A DNA stretch of 64,000 nt from Verrucomicrobiota bacterium (GTDB lineage: Bacteria > Verrucomicrobiota > Verrucomicrobiia > Opitutales > Opitutaceae). The position numbers and the translations under genes were made by a program. The notes under the pieces were generated by a model. It saw nothing but the letters and a program-made list of their open reading frames with translations, was not told the DNA's origin and did not search any database. Each line of letters starts with the position of its first letter. The stretch's first letter is position 1. The stretch is from assembly GCA_023416735.1 (NCBI GenBank), contig JAEZGX010000002.1, positions 1 through 64,000 of the forward strand, in the 5' to 3' direction. Shown here piece by piece: positions 44,654 through 54,792 of this stretch.

Positions 44654-47600
44654 ATGCAAAGAAATCATCCGTCGTGTGCTCTCGGAATCAGGCGCTTCCC
44701 CTCGGGGAGAGCCTCTTTATGCGTCCTCGCACTGTTCGGCTTAACGCCGGCTTTCGCGCAGACGGCCAATCCGCCGCCAGCCAATGAAACGAGCGACGAA
44801 GTCGTCGTTCTTTCGCCGTTCACCGTGTCCTCGTCCCGTGATCGCGGGTATCAAGCTACGGATACGCTGGCCGGCACGCGTATCCGCACCGACCTCGCGG
44901 ACATCGGTTCTGCGATCTCGGTCGTGACGAAAGAATTCATGGACGACCTCGGCGCGGTGAACAACGAGACGTTGCTCGCTTACACCGTGAACACCGAAGT
45001 GACCGGTCCGCGCGGCAACTTCTCGGGTGCGGCCACCGGTCCGACCGAAGCGAACGAAACCTCCGCCTTCGGCAATCCGAACTCGGCGAACCGTATCCGC
45101 GGCCTCACGTCGGCGGACAACACGCGCAACTTCTTCCTGAGCTCGGTGGCGTGGGACAGCTATAATGTCAGCCGCGTCGATCTGCAGCGCGGGCCGAACG
45201 CGATTCTGTTCGGTCTCGGCAGTCCGGCGGGTGTGATCAACGGCACGACCGACAGCGCCAACCTCCAACGCAATCGCGGTGAAGTGGGCGTTCGCGTGGA
45301 TCAATTCGGTTCGGTCCGGGCCAGCCTCAACTATAACCACGTGCTGATTCCCGGCGAACTCGCGGTGCGTGCGGCGATCCTCGAAGACGAGCGGAAGTTC
45401 CGCCAGGATCCGGCGTTTCAGGATGACGAACGCCACTACATCGCGGCGACGTATCGCCCGAAGGCCCTCAATAGCAGCGACACGCTGTTTCAAATCTCGG
45501 GCAACTTCGAAAACGTGAACAGCCGCAGCAACCGTCCGCGCACGGTCACGCCGATGGACTACATCACGCCGTTCTTCATTCCGCAGTCGGAAGGCGGGCA
45601 GGGTGGGCAGACGGTGAACCGCCTGACTTACGATACCCGCGCGACGGTGAACGGTCAGCCGAATCCCAACTACAATTTCAATTCGTGGCTCACGAGTGAC
45701 TTCAATGTCAGCGGCATGACCTATACCTACAACGCTGTCGGATCGCAGCCCTTCTGGCGCGTCGGCCACTTGGTGACCGAAGGCGCGCTCAACTCGGCCG
45801 GCGTGGTGCAGAACCCGTCGCCGACCGTCGCGACTCCCACTACGCTGATTCACGGTGCCGCGTTCAACATGCTGACGCTGGAGGCGTTCCCCGTTCACGC
45901 AACGGAGGAGGGCTTCCCGTATGCGGCGCTCGGTGCTTACCGTCAGGTCGGCTTGAGCGATCCGTCGATTTTTGATTTCTACAACAAGCTGCTCGACGGC
46001 CCGAACAAAGGTGAGTGGCAGGATGCCAAGCTCGGCGAAATCTCGATCGAGAACACATTCTTTCGCAACCGGCTCGGCTACTCGGTCGCCTTCTTCAAGG
46101 AAGAGGCTTACCGCGGGCAGACGAACGTCATTGGCTCGGCCAACCGCATCAAGATCGAGGTCAACGAAGTTGACGTCGAAGGAAACCCGAACGCCAACCT
46201 CGGCCGCGCCTACGTCGACGAGCCATTGTTCGGCGGCAACTCGGTCGAGTGGATCGACCGCGAAGCGCTGCGCGCACAGGTCTTCGGCGCCTACGATTTC
46301 AGCGAAAACAAGTCGGGATGGCTCGGCCGTCTCGTTGGTCGCCAGTCGGTGAACGGCGTGTATCAGAGCGACGAGGACACGCGCGAACGCCGCTCCCTAA
46401 TGCTTCGCGCGCCGACGCCCGACTACGAAAAATACGCTTCGCTGACCGGCATCGTGCGCACCAACTGGCGTTTCACACCGCGCTACTACCTCAGCGGCGA
46501 TCTGCGCGGGCGCACGCTCGATTCGGGTCTGAATCTCTCGAACGTGGCGGACAACATCATCCCCGCCGGTGGTGTGCACACGATTCGTTATTTTGACACG
46601 ACCTGGGCCCCGCCGGCCGGCGTGACCCCCGGTCAGCCCTGGACGCCGCCCATGCACGTGCCGGTGAACAACAATCCCTACCTGTTCCAGTCGCAGAATC
46701 CGGCGAATTACGTCGGTTGGCGCGATGCGACCTTCACGCTCGTCGACTCGCTCGATGGCACGCAGGCCAGCATGGACTACGCGACGCGCACAGCGGCCAA
46801 AACCAAGTTCGAAGTCGATTCGTTGGTGGCGGTTTACCAAGGTTTCTTCCTGAACAACGGCCTCGTGCTGACGTATGGCTGGCGTGAAGACACCTATGAA
46901 AGCCGTTCGGTCGAGGCGCCGTTCCGTCTCAATGGCGCGGGTCAGTCCAGCGCGGACGAAGGCGCCAACGTCGATCCGAGCGTTTATACGTTGAACAGCC
47001 CGAACGCGTTTCGGAAGCGCGACAAGACCAACACGACCAACTGGAGCGCCGTGGCGCACGTGAACCGTCTCCTGGGCGAACGCGATCCGCTGCCGCTCAA
47101 AGTGTCCTTCAGCTACAACCGCGGTGAAGCCTTCGCACCCGTGGCGGGCCGCCTCGACGGTTTTGGCCGCGAACTGCCGACACCGGCGGGCAAGACCGAG
47201 GACATCGGCGTGCTGCTCGCGACGAAGGACAACAAGTATTCGCTGCGCGTCACAAAGTATGAGACCGAGATCGCGCTGGCGAACTCGCCGGCGAACATCG
47301 ACGCCCAGATGTTCATCCTCGAGCAGGCGATCTCGTTCCCGGCGCGCACGCTCGCGATCATCAACGATCTCGATGGCCCGGCGCGCGAGGCTCTGCTGAA
47401 CACCTACACGTCGGCGCCGTCGGACATTCCGGCGAACTGGACCGGGACGCAGCCGGAATACTTCCGCGATGTGATCATACCGGCCTACTCGGGCTTCCTC
47501 GACGAGCTCGATGCGAAGTTCCCCGACTTCGTGAACTACTGGACGCGCACCGGCGCCCTGGTGCCGAGGCAGGGTGGCCCGACGAACAACGTCTTCACGC

Positions 47601-48322
47601 AACGTCCGGCGACGCACCGCTACACCGAGAATCAGATCTCGCGCGGTTACGAACTCGAGTTCACGGCCAACCCGACGCCCAACTGGCGCGTTGCGGTCAA
47701 TGCGTCGAAGTCCGAGGCGATCCGTAGTGACGTTCCGGATGCGGCGTTCTCCCAGATCATCGACTTCATCGACAACGCGTATCGCAACACGCCGGCTGGT
47801 TTGATGAAGGTCAACATCAGCGCCACCAGCCCCAACCTCACGGGCGCTGCGATCAACACGACCGTGCGCAACAACCACTGGTCTCGCTTCCTTGGCAACG
47901 TGATCTACCTCCGGGCGCTGAACGGTCAGCCGCAACCGGAAGTGCGCGAGTGGCGCGCCAATGCGATCACGAACTATTCGTTCACGGAAGGCTCGCTGCG
48001 CGGCGTGGGCCTGGGTGGCGCTTACCGCTACGTCTCCGCCGGCACGATCGGCTTCCCCTATATCCAAATCCCGGGGGAACCCGATCCGACGCTCGATCTC
48101 AACTCGCCTTACAAGACGGACGCCGAGCACACGTTCGATCTCTGGCTGAGCTATCGTCGCAAGCTGACAGACAAGATCGACTGGCGGATCCAGCTGAATG
48201 TCTTCAACGCCTTCGGCAAAAACGAAGTCGTGCCGTTGAACACGCAGGTTGATGGCAGCCCGGGCATGTTCCGCATTCGTGAGGGACGCAGCTGGGCGAT
48301 TTCGAACACGTTCACGTTCTAA
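44654..48322 (+). CDS. Very large TonB-dependent outer-membrane receptor
   Basis: This 1222-residue receptor is the longest of the four. A signal peptide ends near FAQTA (residue 35), then EVVVLSPFTV lies near residues 49-58. The plug domain shows RIRGLTSADNTRNFF and VSRVDLQRGPNAILFGLGSP. The barrel is extended by long loops, and the protein ends NTFTF. It probably imports a larger ligand than its relatives. It has its own terminator and is followed by a LacI gene on the same strand. No enzyme gene is directly attached. Confidence 0.93.
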   Translation: MQRNHPSCALGIRRFPSGRASLCVLALFGLTPAFAQTANPPPANETSDEVVVLSPFTVSSSRDRGYQATDTLAGTRIRTDLADIGSAISVVTKEFMDDLGAVNNETLLAYTVNTEVTGPRGNFSGAATGPTEANETSAFGNPNSANRIRGLTSADNTRNFFLSSVAWDSYNVSRVDLQRGPNAILFGLGSPAGVINGTTDSANLQRNRGEVGVRVDQFGSVRASLNYNHVLIPGELAVRAAILEDERKFRQDPAFQDDERHYIAATYRPKALNSSDTLFQISGNFENVNSRSNRPRTVTPMDYITPFFIPQSEGGQGGQTVNRLTYDTRATVNGQPNPNYNFNSWLTSDFNVSGMTYTYNAVGSQPFWRVGHLVTEGALNSAGVVQNPSPTVATPTTLIHGAAFNMLTLEAFPVHATEEGFPYAALGAYRQVGLSDPSIFDFYNKLLDGPNKGEWQDAKLGEISIENTFFRNRLGYSVAFFKEEAYRGQTNVIGSANRIKIEVNEVDVEGNPNANLGRAYVDEPLFGGNSVEWIDREALRAQVFGAYDFSENKSGWLGRLVGRQSVNGVYQSDEDTRERRSLMLRAPTPDYEKYASLTGIVRTNWRFTPRYYLSGDLRGRTLDSGLNLSNVADNIIPAGGVHTIRYFDTTWAPPAGVTPGQPWTPPMHVPVNNNPYLFQSQNPANYVGWRDATFTLVDSLDGTQASMDYATRTAAKTKFEVDSLVAVYQGFFLNNGLVLTYGWREDTYESRSVEAPFRLNGAGQSSADEGANVDPSVYTLNSPNAFRKRDKTNTTNWSAVAHVNRLLGERDPLPLKVSFSYNRGEAFAPVAGRLDGFGRELPTPAGKTEDIGVLLATKDNKYSLRVTKYETEIALANSPANIDAQMFILEQAISFPARTLAIINDLDGPAREALLNTYTSAPSDIPANWTGTQPEYFRDVIIPAYSGFLDELDAKFPDFVNYWTRTGALVPRQGGPTNNVFTQRPATHRYTENQISRGYELEFTANPTPNWRVAVNASKSEAIRSDVPDAAFSQIIDFIDNAYRNTPAGLMKVNISATSPNLTGAAINTTVRNNHWSRFLGNVIYLRALNGQPQPEVREWRANAITNYSFTEGSLRGVGLGGAYRYVSAGTIGFPYIQIPGEPDPTLDLNSPYKTDAEHTFDLWLSYRRKLTDKIDWRIQLNVFNAFGKNEVVPLNTQVDGSPGMFRIREGRSWAISNTFTF

Positions 48323-48342
48323 GTTCCGTTCTGGGGTCTAAC

Positions 48343-48374
48343 ACCGCCGCCGCCACAAGCGGCGGCGGTTTCTT
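48343..48374 (+). terminator. Intrinsic terminator after the large receptor
   Basis: ACCGCCGCCGC and GCGGCGGCGGT form an eleven-pair stem around CACAA, followed by TTCTT. It begins 20 bases after the receptor stop. Confidence 0.82.
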
Positions 48375-48446
48375 CGTTAACTCGGGCTTGATGTGCTGGA
48401 CCGCCAATTGACAGTTGCTGGAGGGCATCGCACGGTCGACGGCCCC

Positions 48447-49547
48447 ATGACTCCCCGTGTGCGTGTTACCCATCGTGACATAGCGGCCCGGACCGGCTTC
48501 GATAAATCCACGGTCTCGCTGGCGTTGCGCGGCAGCCCGAAGATCGCGGAAGCGACGCGGCGCACGATTCAGGAGGCGGCGGAGGCGCTGGGTTACCGGC
48601 CGGATCCCATCGTCGCGGCCCTGGCGCGCCAGCGCTGGATGCGAACGGAGACGGGACACGGCGCGGCGATCGCGTATCTGGTGGAGCGCACGAAAGGCAA
48701 TTACAGCCTGCAGCATCAGTATTGTCAGGCAGCGCATGCGCGGGCGGAGGAGCGGGGATATATTTTGAGCGAGTTCGATCTCACCGATTATCCCAGTGGA
48801 GCGGCGGCGAGCCGGGCGCTCTATCATCGCGGGATCCGCGGACTTGTTTTGCCCTCAATGCCGTCGGACGCCGACGGCGATTTCGATGGCTTCGACTGGG
48901 AAAAGTTCACTGTCGTCTGCTGCTCGGTCGGGTGGCTGCGGATGCCATTTCATATCGTGACCACCGATATGTTCGAAAGCACCCGGCGCGCATGGCGGGA
49001 ACTCACGGCACGGGGTTACCGGCGGATCGGGGCGGCTTTGTTTCGGCATACGCCCATCGCGATCGACGATCATACCCGGCTCGGCGCGTCGTATGCAGAG
49101 CAGTGCGAACTCGACTCGACGCATGAGCGAGTGCCGTTCCTGCGTTGCGATCCGAGCGACAGGGCGAGCTTTCTGAAATGGTTCGAAACGCACCGACCGG
49201 ATGCGGTGATCGGCCTCTTTCCGACCGCCGCGCAATGGTTGCGCGAAGCGGGCGTCAAGATTCCGGAGGAGGTCGGATTTCTGAGTCTGCATGCCTTTTC
49301 CGATCACCCCGAGGCCGGCTTGTGCATGCAACGTCAGCTCGTGGCCCGCACGGCGATCGATCTTTTGATCTCACAAATTCAGGAGAACCAATGGTCGGTC
49401 CCGAGCGTGCAGCACGTCGTGCACGTCCGGCCGCCGTGGCAGGAAGGAAACACCTTGCGAAAGGTGTCCACGCCGACGCCCGAAACGTCAGCCGCCGGAT
49501 GGGCGGGCGCGCGCGTGCCTGAAACCTTTCCCTTAGCCGGCGGCTGA
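48447..49547 (+). CDS. LacI-family transcriptional regulator
   Basis: The ATG at 48447 gives 366 residues and puts the helix-turn-helix (VTHRDIAARTGFDKSTVSLALRG) at the start, as in relatives. An upstream in-frame start would add 18 residues. The effector domain contains HRGIRGLVLPSMPS, FTVVCCSVGWLRMPFHIVT, HRPDAVIGLFPTA and IPEEVGFLSLH. It is a paralogue of the regulator at 57730, sharing the unusual V-C-C-S-x-G-W stretch. It probably controls the receptor upstream. A GTTAAC lies at 48376-48381. Its C-terminal 30 residues are Pro/Ala-rich and beyond the family fold. Confidence 0.92.
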   Translation: MTPRVRVTHRDIAARTGFDKSTVSLALRGSPKIAEATRRTIQEAAEALGYRPDPIVAALARQRWMRTETGHGAAIAYLVERTKGNYSLQHQYCQAAHARAEERGYILSEFDLTDYPSGAAASRALYHRGIRGLVLPSMPSDADGDFDGFDWEKFTVVCCSVGWLRMPFHIVTTDMFESTRRAWRELTARGYRRIGAALFRHTPIAIDDHTRLGASYAEQCELDSTHERVPFLRCDPSDRASFLKWFETHRPDAVIGLFPTAAQWLREAGVKIPEEVGFLSLHAFSDHPEAGLCMQRQLVARTAIDLLISQIQENQWSVPSVQHVVHVRPPWQEGNTLRKVSTPTPETSAAGWAGARVPETFPLAGG

Positions 49548-49639
49548 GGGAGTCATTTCGACTGAAGGTCGAACGAGGCTTGCGAACGTGCGACGCTCGG
49601 GACGAGCGGTCGAGATCCTGAGGTGATCTCTCCGGACCA

Positions 49640-52600
49640 CTACCACGTGAGTGGTTGGGTTGCTTCAAAGACGAGCTGCACCGGGCCCACGAGGCCTGAA
49701 GGAGAAAGCGGCGAGTCGCGGTGCACGATCTTCATGGCGGAGAACGTCTGCCGACCGTGCGGCGACGCGCCACCTTCTGTCACCCACGCCGGCCAGACTT
49801 CGGCAGCGAACACGGGATGATCGGAGGCGTGGGCTTTCATGGGGCGCCACGTGGTGTCTTCCGGCAGATGTTCGTCACCGATGAGGCGGTTGACCCATGT
49901 ATTCGTCACGCGGATGCGCAGCTCGTTTTGTCCGGGGACCAGTGCGTCGGTGACGTCGACCAGCCAGGGACTTTGCCAGAGCACGGGGAAATCGCGGCCG
50001 TTGAGGGATACCTCCGCGAAGTTTTTGACGTTCCCGAGATCGAGGATCGCGCGCACGGGCGCAGCGAGCGTGGACGATGGCAGTTCGAAGGCGGTGCGGT
50101 ATTCGGCGGTGCCCGAGAAATGGCGGATGTTGGAATCCGAATTTGTCGACCAATCCGTTAGGTCCGAAGTCTTCGCCGATGATCCGCCCGCGAAAGGAAA
50201 CGCGATCTCCCATGAGTTGATGAGAGCGATGGGCGCGGGAGGCGCCGGGACTCGCACGGATGAGGCATCGCCCGAGGAGCGCGTGATCAGGAATTCGCCG
50301 CCGGAGCGACTGCGGAGTTCCAGCGCGCCATCCGGGCTAACGTGCGCTGCCTCGACCGCGCTGCGTCCCTCCTGGGAAATCGCGACGATCGGATCGGAGT
50401 CGGGAAGAGGCGCACGGAAAACAACGAAGGCGGAACCATTCGGTTGGAACGGGATCGCGATCCGGGTGTAGTCACCCGTTCGTTCCCATACGGCGGCGGG
50501 GTGTCGTTCGCCGGTTTCGGGCCGCCAGATTTCGGGGCGTCCTTCGGACACGCGGAGCTTCAGCGTGAGCACCGATGGGGCTTCGTTCTGCACTGAGACA
50601 AAGAACATGTCGGAGCTCGCGGCTTCGCGTCGCGACCACGCGAAACGCTCGGGGCCACTTTCGCGTTCGAGGACGGGCGGAGCGAGCGAGGCCAGCGTTG
50701 AAGCCAGCGCGTCGGTTCGGATCACGCGCCCCCGGCCGACGGAGCGATCCGTCCGGGAGTCCGATCCGTCGCCCCAGAGCTCGCGCACCAGTTGATCGAA
50801 ACGGCTGCGATGATGGCCTCGGCCGGATGAGGCGGAGGGCGGTTCGCCGATCAGGATCAAACCTTGTTGCACCGCGGCGTGGAGACGCTGGAGCGAACCG
50901 CTGCTGAATTCGGCGCCGGGCGCGATCACCAGAAATTGGATACGTTGGCCCGAGGCCAGCAGCAGGCCATTGGGTCCGACAGAGACGGGGCCGCGCAGGG
51001 CATCGCCGTTGAGCAGCGCGAGCCGATGGGAAGTCATCTGGCGCAGTTTATCCACCTCCGGATTTCCGCGCAGTCTCGAGCCATCTTCGGGAAGACCTTC
51101 GCCGATCCAGACCAGCGCGTCGACTCGCGGCGTGCTCTGCTGCAGCACCGCCTGCGCGCGTGCGACATAGGAGTTATAGCCGGAGCTCTGCTCCCACCAC
51201 GTAAGCGTGCGGTCGAACCACATGCCCCAATAACCCATGGTCATTCCCGGCCGCACGTGCGACCAAGGCTGGTGGGCGAAGCGATGAATGTAGAGTTGGT
51301 TGAGGCCGTTGGCGAACGCTTGGTCCGTGCCCGGCTTCATGTTTTCCGGAACGACGCGCCATGCGTCTTGGGGGAACTGCGAGAAGGACTCCGCGGCGAT
51401 CCGAGACCGGCCATACAGCAAGGCGGCCGAGATGGCCTCGTTCGCGAGCGCACCGTGACCCGGGCCGCGCCGCCAGAACTCCATCATGGGCACGTCGACC
51501 ACGCCATTGCAGGTGAGCGTGGAACCGGCGCTGTGATTGCCCTCGGCGTTCAGCGTGAGCCCGCGACCTCGTGCGAGCTCGTTCATCCACGTGTAGTAGT
51601 TCTCCGAATACAACTCGGCCACCACCTTCCGGTAGTCCCACAGGAACCGCTGCGATTCCTCGGCGCCGCCGACGGCATAGCCGGCGAAAACCGGCAGCCA
51701 GGGAGTGATCGAATATCCGGCGCGACGTTCGAACTCGGTCGCGAAGTCGTCGCACCAGTCGTTGGCGCCCGACTCGTAGCTATCGATCAACGTGCCGGTG
51801 AGCACGCGGCCGGCGAGCGGGCCGAGACGTTCGAGCACGGGCAAGAACCCATGATTGAACGCATGTTCGACGGCGGCGCGATCGAGCTTGTTGCATTCGA
51901 GCCCGCGCGCTTCCGGAGGCGCGGGATGCGTGCGCTTGCCGGTGGGCGTATGACCGATACGGAGCAGAACCCATTGTCCCGGCGGAGGCGTCCACTCGAC
52001 ACTCCCGTCGGGGCGGAGGCGATCGGAGAGATCGATAACGTTTTCCGGCGAAACGACGGCGTGCGCGGACGGTGCAGGATACGGGCGCGGTTCGGGCGCG
52101 AGCACGTTGCGTTCGACGGGCGCGGGCGCCACGGCGGGGGCCGGGAAAGCGAGAAGCGCAATGTCACGGTAGTGATCGGCGACCGTTTCAGGCTGGGGCA
52201 GCGTGGGGATGTCGCCGTGCGAGAGCGCGCTCGACCAGACGAACTTTTGCGAGGCGAGTTCGGGGGGAACCCAAGGCCCGCCAGTGCCGGAGTAACCGGG
52301 CGAGTGCGTCATCTCCATGACCAAGCCGAGCCGTTCGGCTTCTTCGGCGGTGTGGCGCAGCAGGTCGTAATACTCGGGCGAGCCGAAAACCACCGGACCG
52401 CGTGGCACGGCTTGTTCGACAATGAAGAGATTGAATCCGCCGATGCCGACTCGGCGCATGGCCTCGAGATCGGCGGTGATGCCCTCGCGCGTGACATTGC
52501 CGCTGATCCAGTGCCACCAGACGCGCAAACGCGCCGCGGTGGGCGGTTGGGAGAAAGATTGACCGAGCGGATCGCCGGCTTGGACCGGGGCCGCCGCAAC

Positions 52601-52654
52601 AATTGCAACGCCGAACAGAGCCGCGAGTGAACAAGCCAGGCGGAGGAACATCAT
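49640..52654 (-). CDS. GH106 alpha-L-rhamnosidase-like enzyme, exported
   Basis: The ATG at 52654 (a second ATG follows) gives 1004 residues with a signal peptide (FLRLACSLAALFGVAIVAAA, ending VQAGD). A longer frame upstream would overlap the MFS gene. The GH106 signature is clear: RLRVWWHWISGNVTREGITA, GIGGFNLFIVEQA, then MEMTHSPGYSGTGGPWV and LTLNAEGNHSAGS. A C-terminal jelly-roll domain (about 830-960) looks carbohydrate-binding. The family cleaves terminal rhamnose from polysaccharides. It is the last gene of the minus-strand rhamnoside operon, 13 bases after the transporter stop. Confidence 0.88.
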   Translation of the reverse strand: MMFLRLACSLAALFGVAIVAAAPVQAGDPLGQSFSQPPTAARLRVWWHWISGNVTREGITADLEAMRRVGIGGFNLFIVEQAVPRGPVVFGSPEYYDLLRHTAEEAERLGLVMEMTHSPGYSGTGGPWVPPELASQKFVWSSALSHGDIPTLPQPETVADHYRDIALLAFPAPAVAPAPVERNVLAPEPRPYPAPSAHAVVSPENVIDLSDRLRPDGSVEWTPPPGQWVLLRIGHTPTGKRTHPAPPEARGLECNKLDRAAVEHAFNHGFLPVLERLGPLAGRVLTGTLIDSYESGANDWCDDFATEFERRAGYSITPWLPVFAGYAVGGAEESQRFLWDYRKVVAELYSENYYTWMNELARGRGLTLNAEGNHSAGSTLTCNGVVDVPMMEFWRRGPGHGALANEAISAALLYGRSRIAAESFSQFPQDAWRVVPENMKPGTDQAFANGLNQLYIHRFAHQPWSHVRPGMTMGYWGMWFDRTLTWWEQSSGYNSYVARAQAVLQQSTPRVDALVWIGEGLPEDGSRLRGNPEVDKLRQMTSHRLALLNGDALRGPVSVGPNGLLLASGQRIQFLVIAPGAEFSSGSLQRLHAAVQQGLILIGEPPSASSGRGHHRSRFDQLVRELWGDGSDSRTDRSVGRGRVIRTDALASTLASLAPPVLERESGPERFAWSRREAASSDMFFVSVQNEAPSVLTLKLRVSEGRPEIWRPETGERHPAAVWERTGDYTRIAIPFQPNGSAFVVFRAPLPDSDPIVAISQEGRSAVEAAHVSPDGALELRSRSGGEFLITRSSGDASSVRVPAPPAPIALINSWEIAFPFAGGSSAKTSDLTDWSTNSDSNIRHFSGTAEYRTAFELPSSTLAAPVRAILDLGNVKNFAEVSLNGRDFPVLWQSPWLVDVTDALVPGQNELRIRVTNTWVNRLIGDEHLPEDTTWRPMKAHASDHPVFAAEVWPAWVTEGGASPHGRQTFSAMKIVHRDSPLSPSGLVGPVQLVFEATQPLTW

Positions 52655-52667
52655 GGGAGGGTAGCGT

Positions 52668-54038
52668 TCAGGTTGTCTTCGGTGCTGCCGACTCCACTTG
52701 AGCGGAGCCGTAAACGACGATCCGGCCATCGCGCACGCCCTGTTTGAATCGGCCGATGAACCAGATTGCCGCCAGCGAAAGCAGAAGCTGCAGGAGGAAA
52801 ATACTGCTGTAGTCGAAATTCGTCCCGCGGATTGAGCCGAAGACGGTGCTGAACTTCTCCACCCAAAAGCCGCCGGCATTGATCATGAGAAAACCCACGA
52901 CGCCGCCGACGAAGGAGAAACCCGCACTTACGGTGCCGAAGCGGTCGGCCGGGATGAAGTCGTAAACCAGAGGCCCCCAGATCAGATATTGCAGCGCGAT
53001 AAATGCGCCGCCCATGCCGCCAAACAGGCTGATCGGAATGACGACGCTGGTGGGAATCGTTCCCTCCGGTCCGAAATGAAGGAGCGCGAAGAATCCGACA
53101 TTCACGATCGCGGCGCCGCCCACGCCGATTTGCATCAAGGTCAGCCGCGAGAAACGGTCCGCAAGGTAACCGGAAAGCGGCACAAACAGGATGAGATTCG
53201 CGATCATCGTGATCGTTTCGATCCAGCCGAACTGCGCTTTGGTGAGGCCGATCTGTTCGGTCATGGTCAGGGGGACGAACACGCGCGCCGCGGCGGCTGA
53301 AAACATCGGACAAGCGTAGAGCGCATAGACCATCCACCACCGCCGGTCGGCGAAGACCTCGGTGAAAAAACGAGAGAACTGAAACCGCTCCTGCACCGCC
53401 CCTTGGCGGGGCGGAGTTTCGCGGACGAACCAATAGATGAACACCGTGGTTGCCAGGGTGAGGACGGCGCCGGCCCAGTAGATGAGATGTTCGCCGCGCA
53501 GTTCGAAACTCCAGCCCTCGACGATGGTGCCGTAGTTGCGATCGAAATTCGCGAGCAGCACGCCGTTGAAGATGAGGCCGTTGATGGTGGTCGCGATGCT
53601 GCGCAGCACGCCGGACCGACCGCGCTGCGAGGCCGGCACGACCTCATTATAGAGCGGCTCGTAGGGTTTCGCGACGTCAGTGAAAAACTGATACAGCACG
53701 ATCAGGCCCGCGAGGATCCAGAGGTTTGGCGCCAGCGGAATGGCGAGCGCGACCAGCGCGGAGCCGATCCAGCCGACGATCAGGAATGGACGGCGGCGAC
53801 CCCAGCGCGTCCAGATCCGATCGCTGATGTAACTCGCGACCGCCCCGACCATGAAGTTGAAGGCGATGTTCAGGCTGCTGAGGAAGGCGATCAGCGTGGG
53901 CTGATCGGCAAACTTGCGCAGCGTGAACGTGAGCGGTGATCCACTCAGCAGGTCGGAATAGTGCAGCGTGGTCCACGGCAGCATCATGCACACGGCCCAA
54001 CTCCAGGGGATCTTCGTTTGCTGGGTGGTGATTCGCAT
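52668..54038 (-). CDS. MFS sugar transporter of GPH/SLC45-like type
   Basis: The ATG at 54038 gives 456 residues and 12 predicted helices. A longer frame upstream reads as out-of-context sequence over the esterase gene. The N-terminus runs ITTQQTKIPWSWAVCMMLPW. The typical loop GAVASYISDRIWTRWGRRRPFLIVGW has the R-x-G-R-R-R-P motif of GPH/SLC45 sugar symporters, and a second-half repeat has LSGYLADRFSR. It probably imports the oligosaccharide or rhamnose released by the rhamnosidases. It lies between an esterase and GH106 in one operon. Confidence 0.9.
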   Translation of the reverse strand: MRITTQQTKIPWSWAVCMMLPWTTLHYSDLLSGSPLTFTLRKFADQPTLIAFLSSLNIAFNFMVGAVASYISDRIWTRWGRRRPFLIVGWIGSALVALAIPLAPNLWILAGLIVLYQFFTDVAKPYEPLYNEVVPASQRGRSGVLRSIATTINGLIFNGVLLANFDRNYGTIVEGWSFELRGEHLIYWAGAVLTLATTVFIYWFVRETPPRQGAVQERFQFSRFFTEVFADRRWWMVYALYACPMFSAAAARVFVPLTMTEQIGLTKAQFGWIETITMIANLILFVPLSGYLADRFSRLTLMQIGVGGAAIVNVGFFALLHFGPEGTIPTSVVIPISLFGGMGGAFIALQYLIWGPLVYDFIPADRFGTVSAGFSFVGGVVGFLMINAGGFWVEKFSTVFGSIRGTNFDYSSIFLLQLLLSLAAIWFIGRFKQGVRDGRIVVYGSAQVESAAPKTT

Positions 54039-54069
54039 CGCGGATAGGAGAGTTGAAGTCGCTAGGCGC

Positions 54070-54756
54070 TCAAGCGAGTTCACGCATCCAGCGGATGCAC
54101 TCGTTCGCCCAGTCGTAAGGCGTGTCGAGTCCCAGTCCGTGGCGTCCGCGGGCGTAGGCGTGAAGTTCGAAGGGCACGCCCGCCTGACGGAGAGCCGAAG
54201 CGAGAAGGAAGCTGTGTTCGACGGGCACGGTCGCATCTTCGACGGTGTGCCAGATGAAGCACGGCGGAGTCCGTGACGTGACGCGTTTCTCGATCGAAAC
54301 CTCAGCAGCCAGGGCTGCGTCCAGATTGGGTCCGAGGAGATTCGCGCGCGAGCCGGTGTGTCCGTGCGGCGGCAGCATCGTGACCACCGGGTAACAAAGG
54401 ACGCCGAAATCGGGGCGAACGCACGAGGCGTGGCGCTCCCAATCGACAAGTGTAAGCCCCGCCAGATGTCCACCGGCGGAGGATCCCATGACGCCGAGAC
54501 GGATGTTCGAAGCGAGTTGCGCGCGGATCTCGGCCAACGCTCCCTGCGCGGCTTCAATCATCGCCGGATGGCGGAAGCCGTCGGGAGCGAGTGGATACGC
54601 CACGACATAACAATCGACGCCCGCCTGCGCGAAGCGACGCGCGTAGCCCTCGCCCTCGTGCGGTGCGAGCAGGGTGTATCCGCCGCCGGGAAAGATGACC
54701 AAAGCGTGGCCGCTCGCGGGTGCTTCTGGGGGGAAATGTTGAATCGAAGCGGACAT
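54070..54756 (-). CDS. Alpha/beta hydrolase (acetyl-esterase-like)
   Basis: This 228-residue protein has no signal peptide. It shows the oxyanion-hole loop VIFPGGGYTLLAPHEG, the nucleophile elbow GVMGSSAGGHLAG, the Asp-bearing HTVEDATVPVEHS and the His-bearing GRHGLGL. The arrangement matches small carbohydrate acetylesterases related to BD-FAE and xylan esterases. It lies 31 bases before the transporter start and 36 bases after the GH78 stop. It probably deacetylates imported rhamnosides in the cytoplasm. Confidence 0.85.
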   Translation of the reverse strand: MSASIQHFPPEAPASGHALVIFPGGGYTLLAPHEGEGYARRFAQAGVDCYVVAYPLAPDGFRHPAMIEAAQGALAEIRAQLASNIRLGVMGSSAGGHLAGLTLVDWERHASCVRPDFGVLCYPVVTMLPPHGHTGSRANLLGPNLDAALAAEVSIEKRVTSRTPPCFIWHTVEDATVPVEHSFLLASALRQAGVPFELHAYARGRHGLGLDTPYDWANECIRWMRELA

Positions 54757-54792
54757 GGGGCAACGGGCCTTCCGGCCGAACGTGAACGGGAT

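Noticed and set aside
49529..49551. Inverted repeat around the stop of the LacI gene at 48447
   Set aside because: The arms have only one base between them and no T run follows, so a functional terminator is unlikely.
54039..54557. Long N-terminal extension of the MFS transporter
   Set aside because: It overlaps the esterase gene over its whole length and is Arg/Ser-rich antisense-like sequence. The transporter helices begin right after the ATG at 54038.
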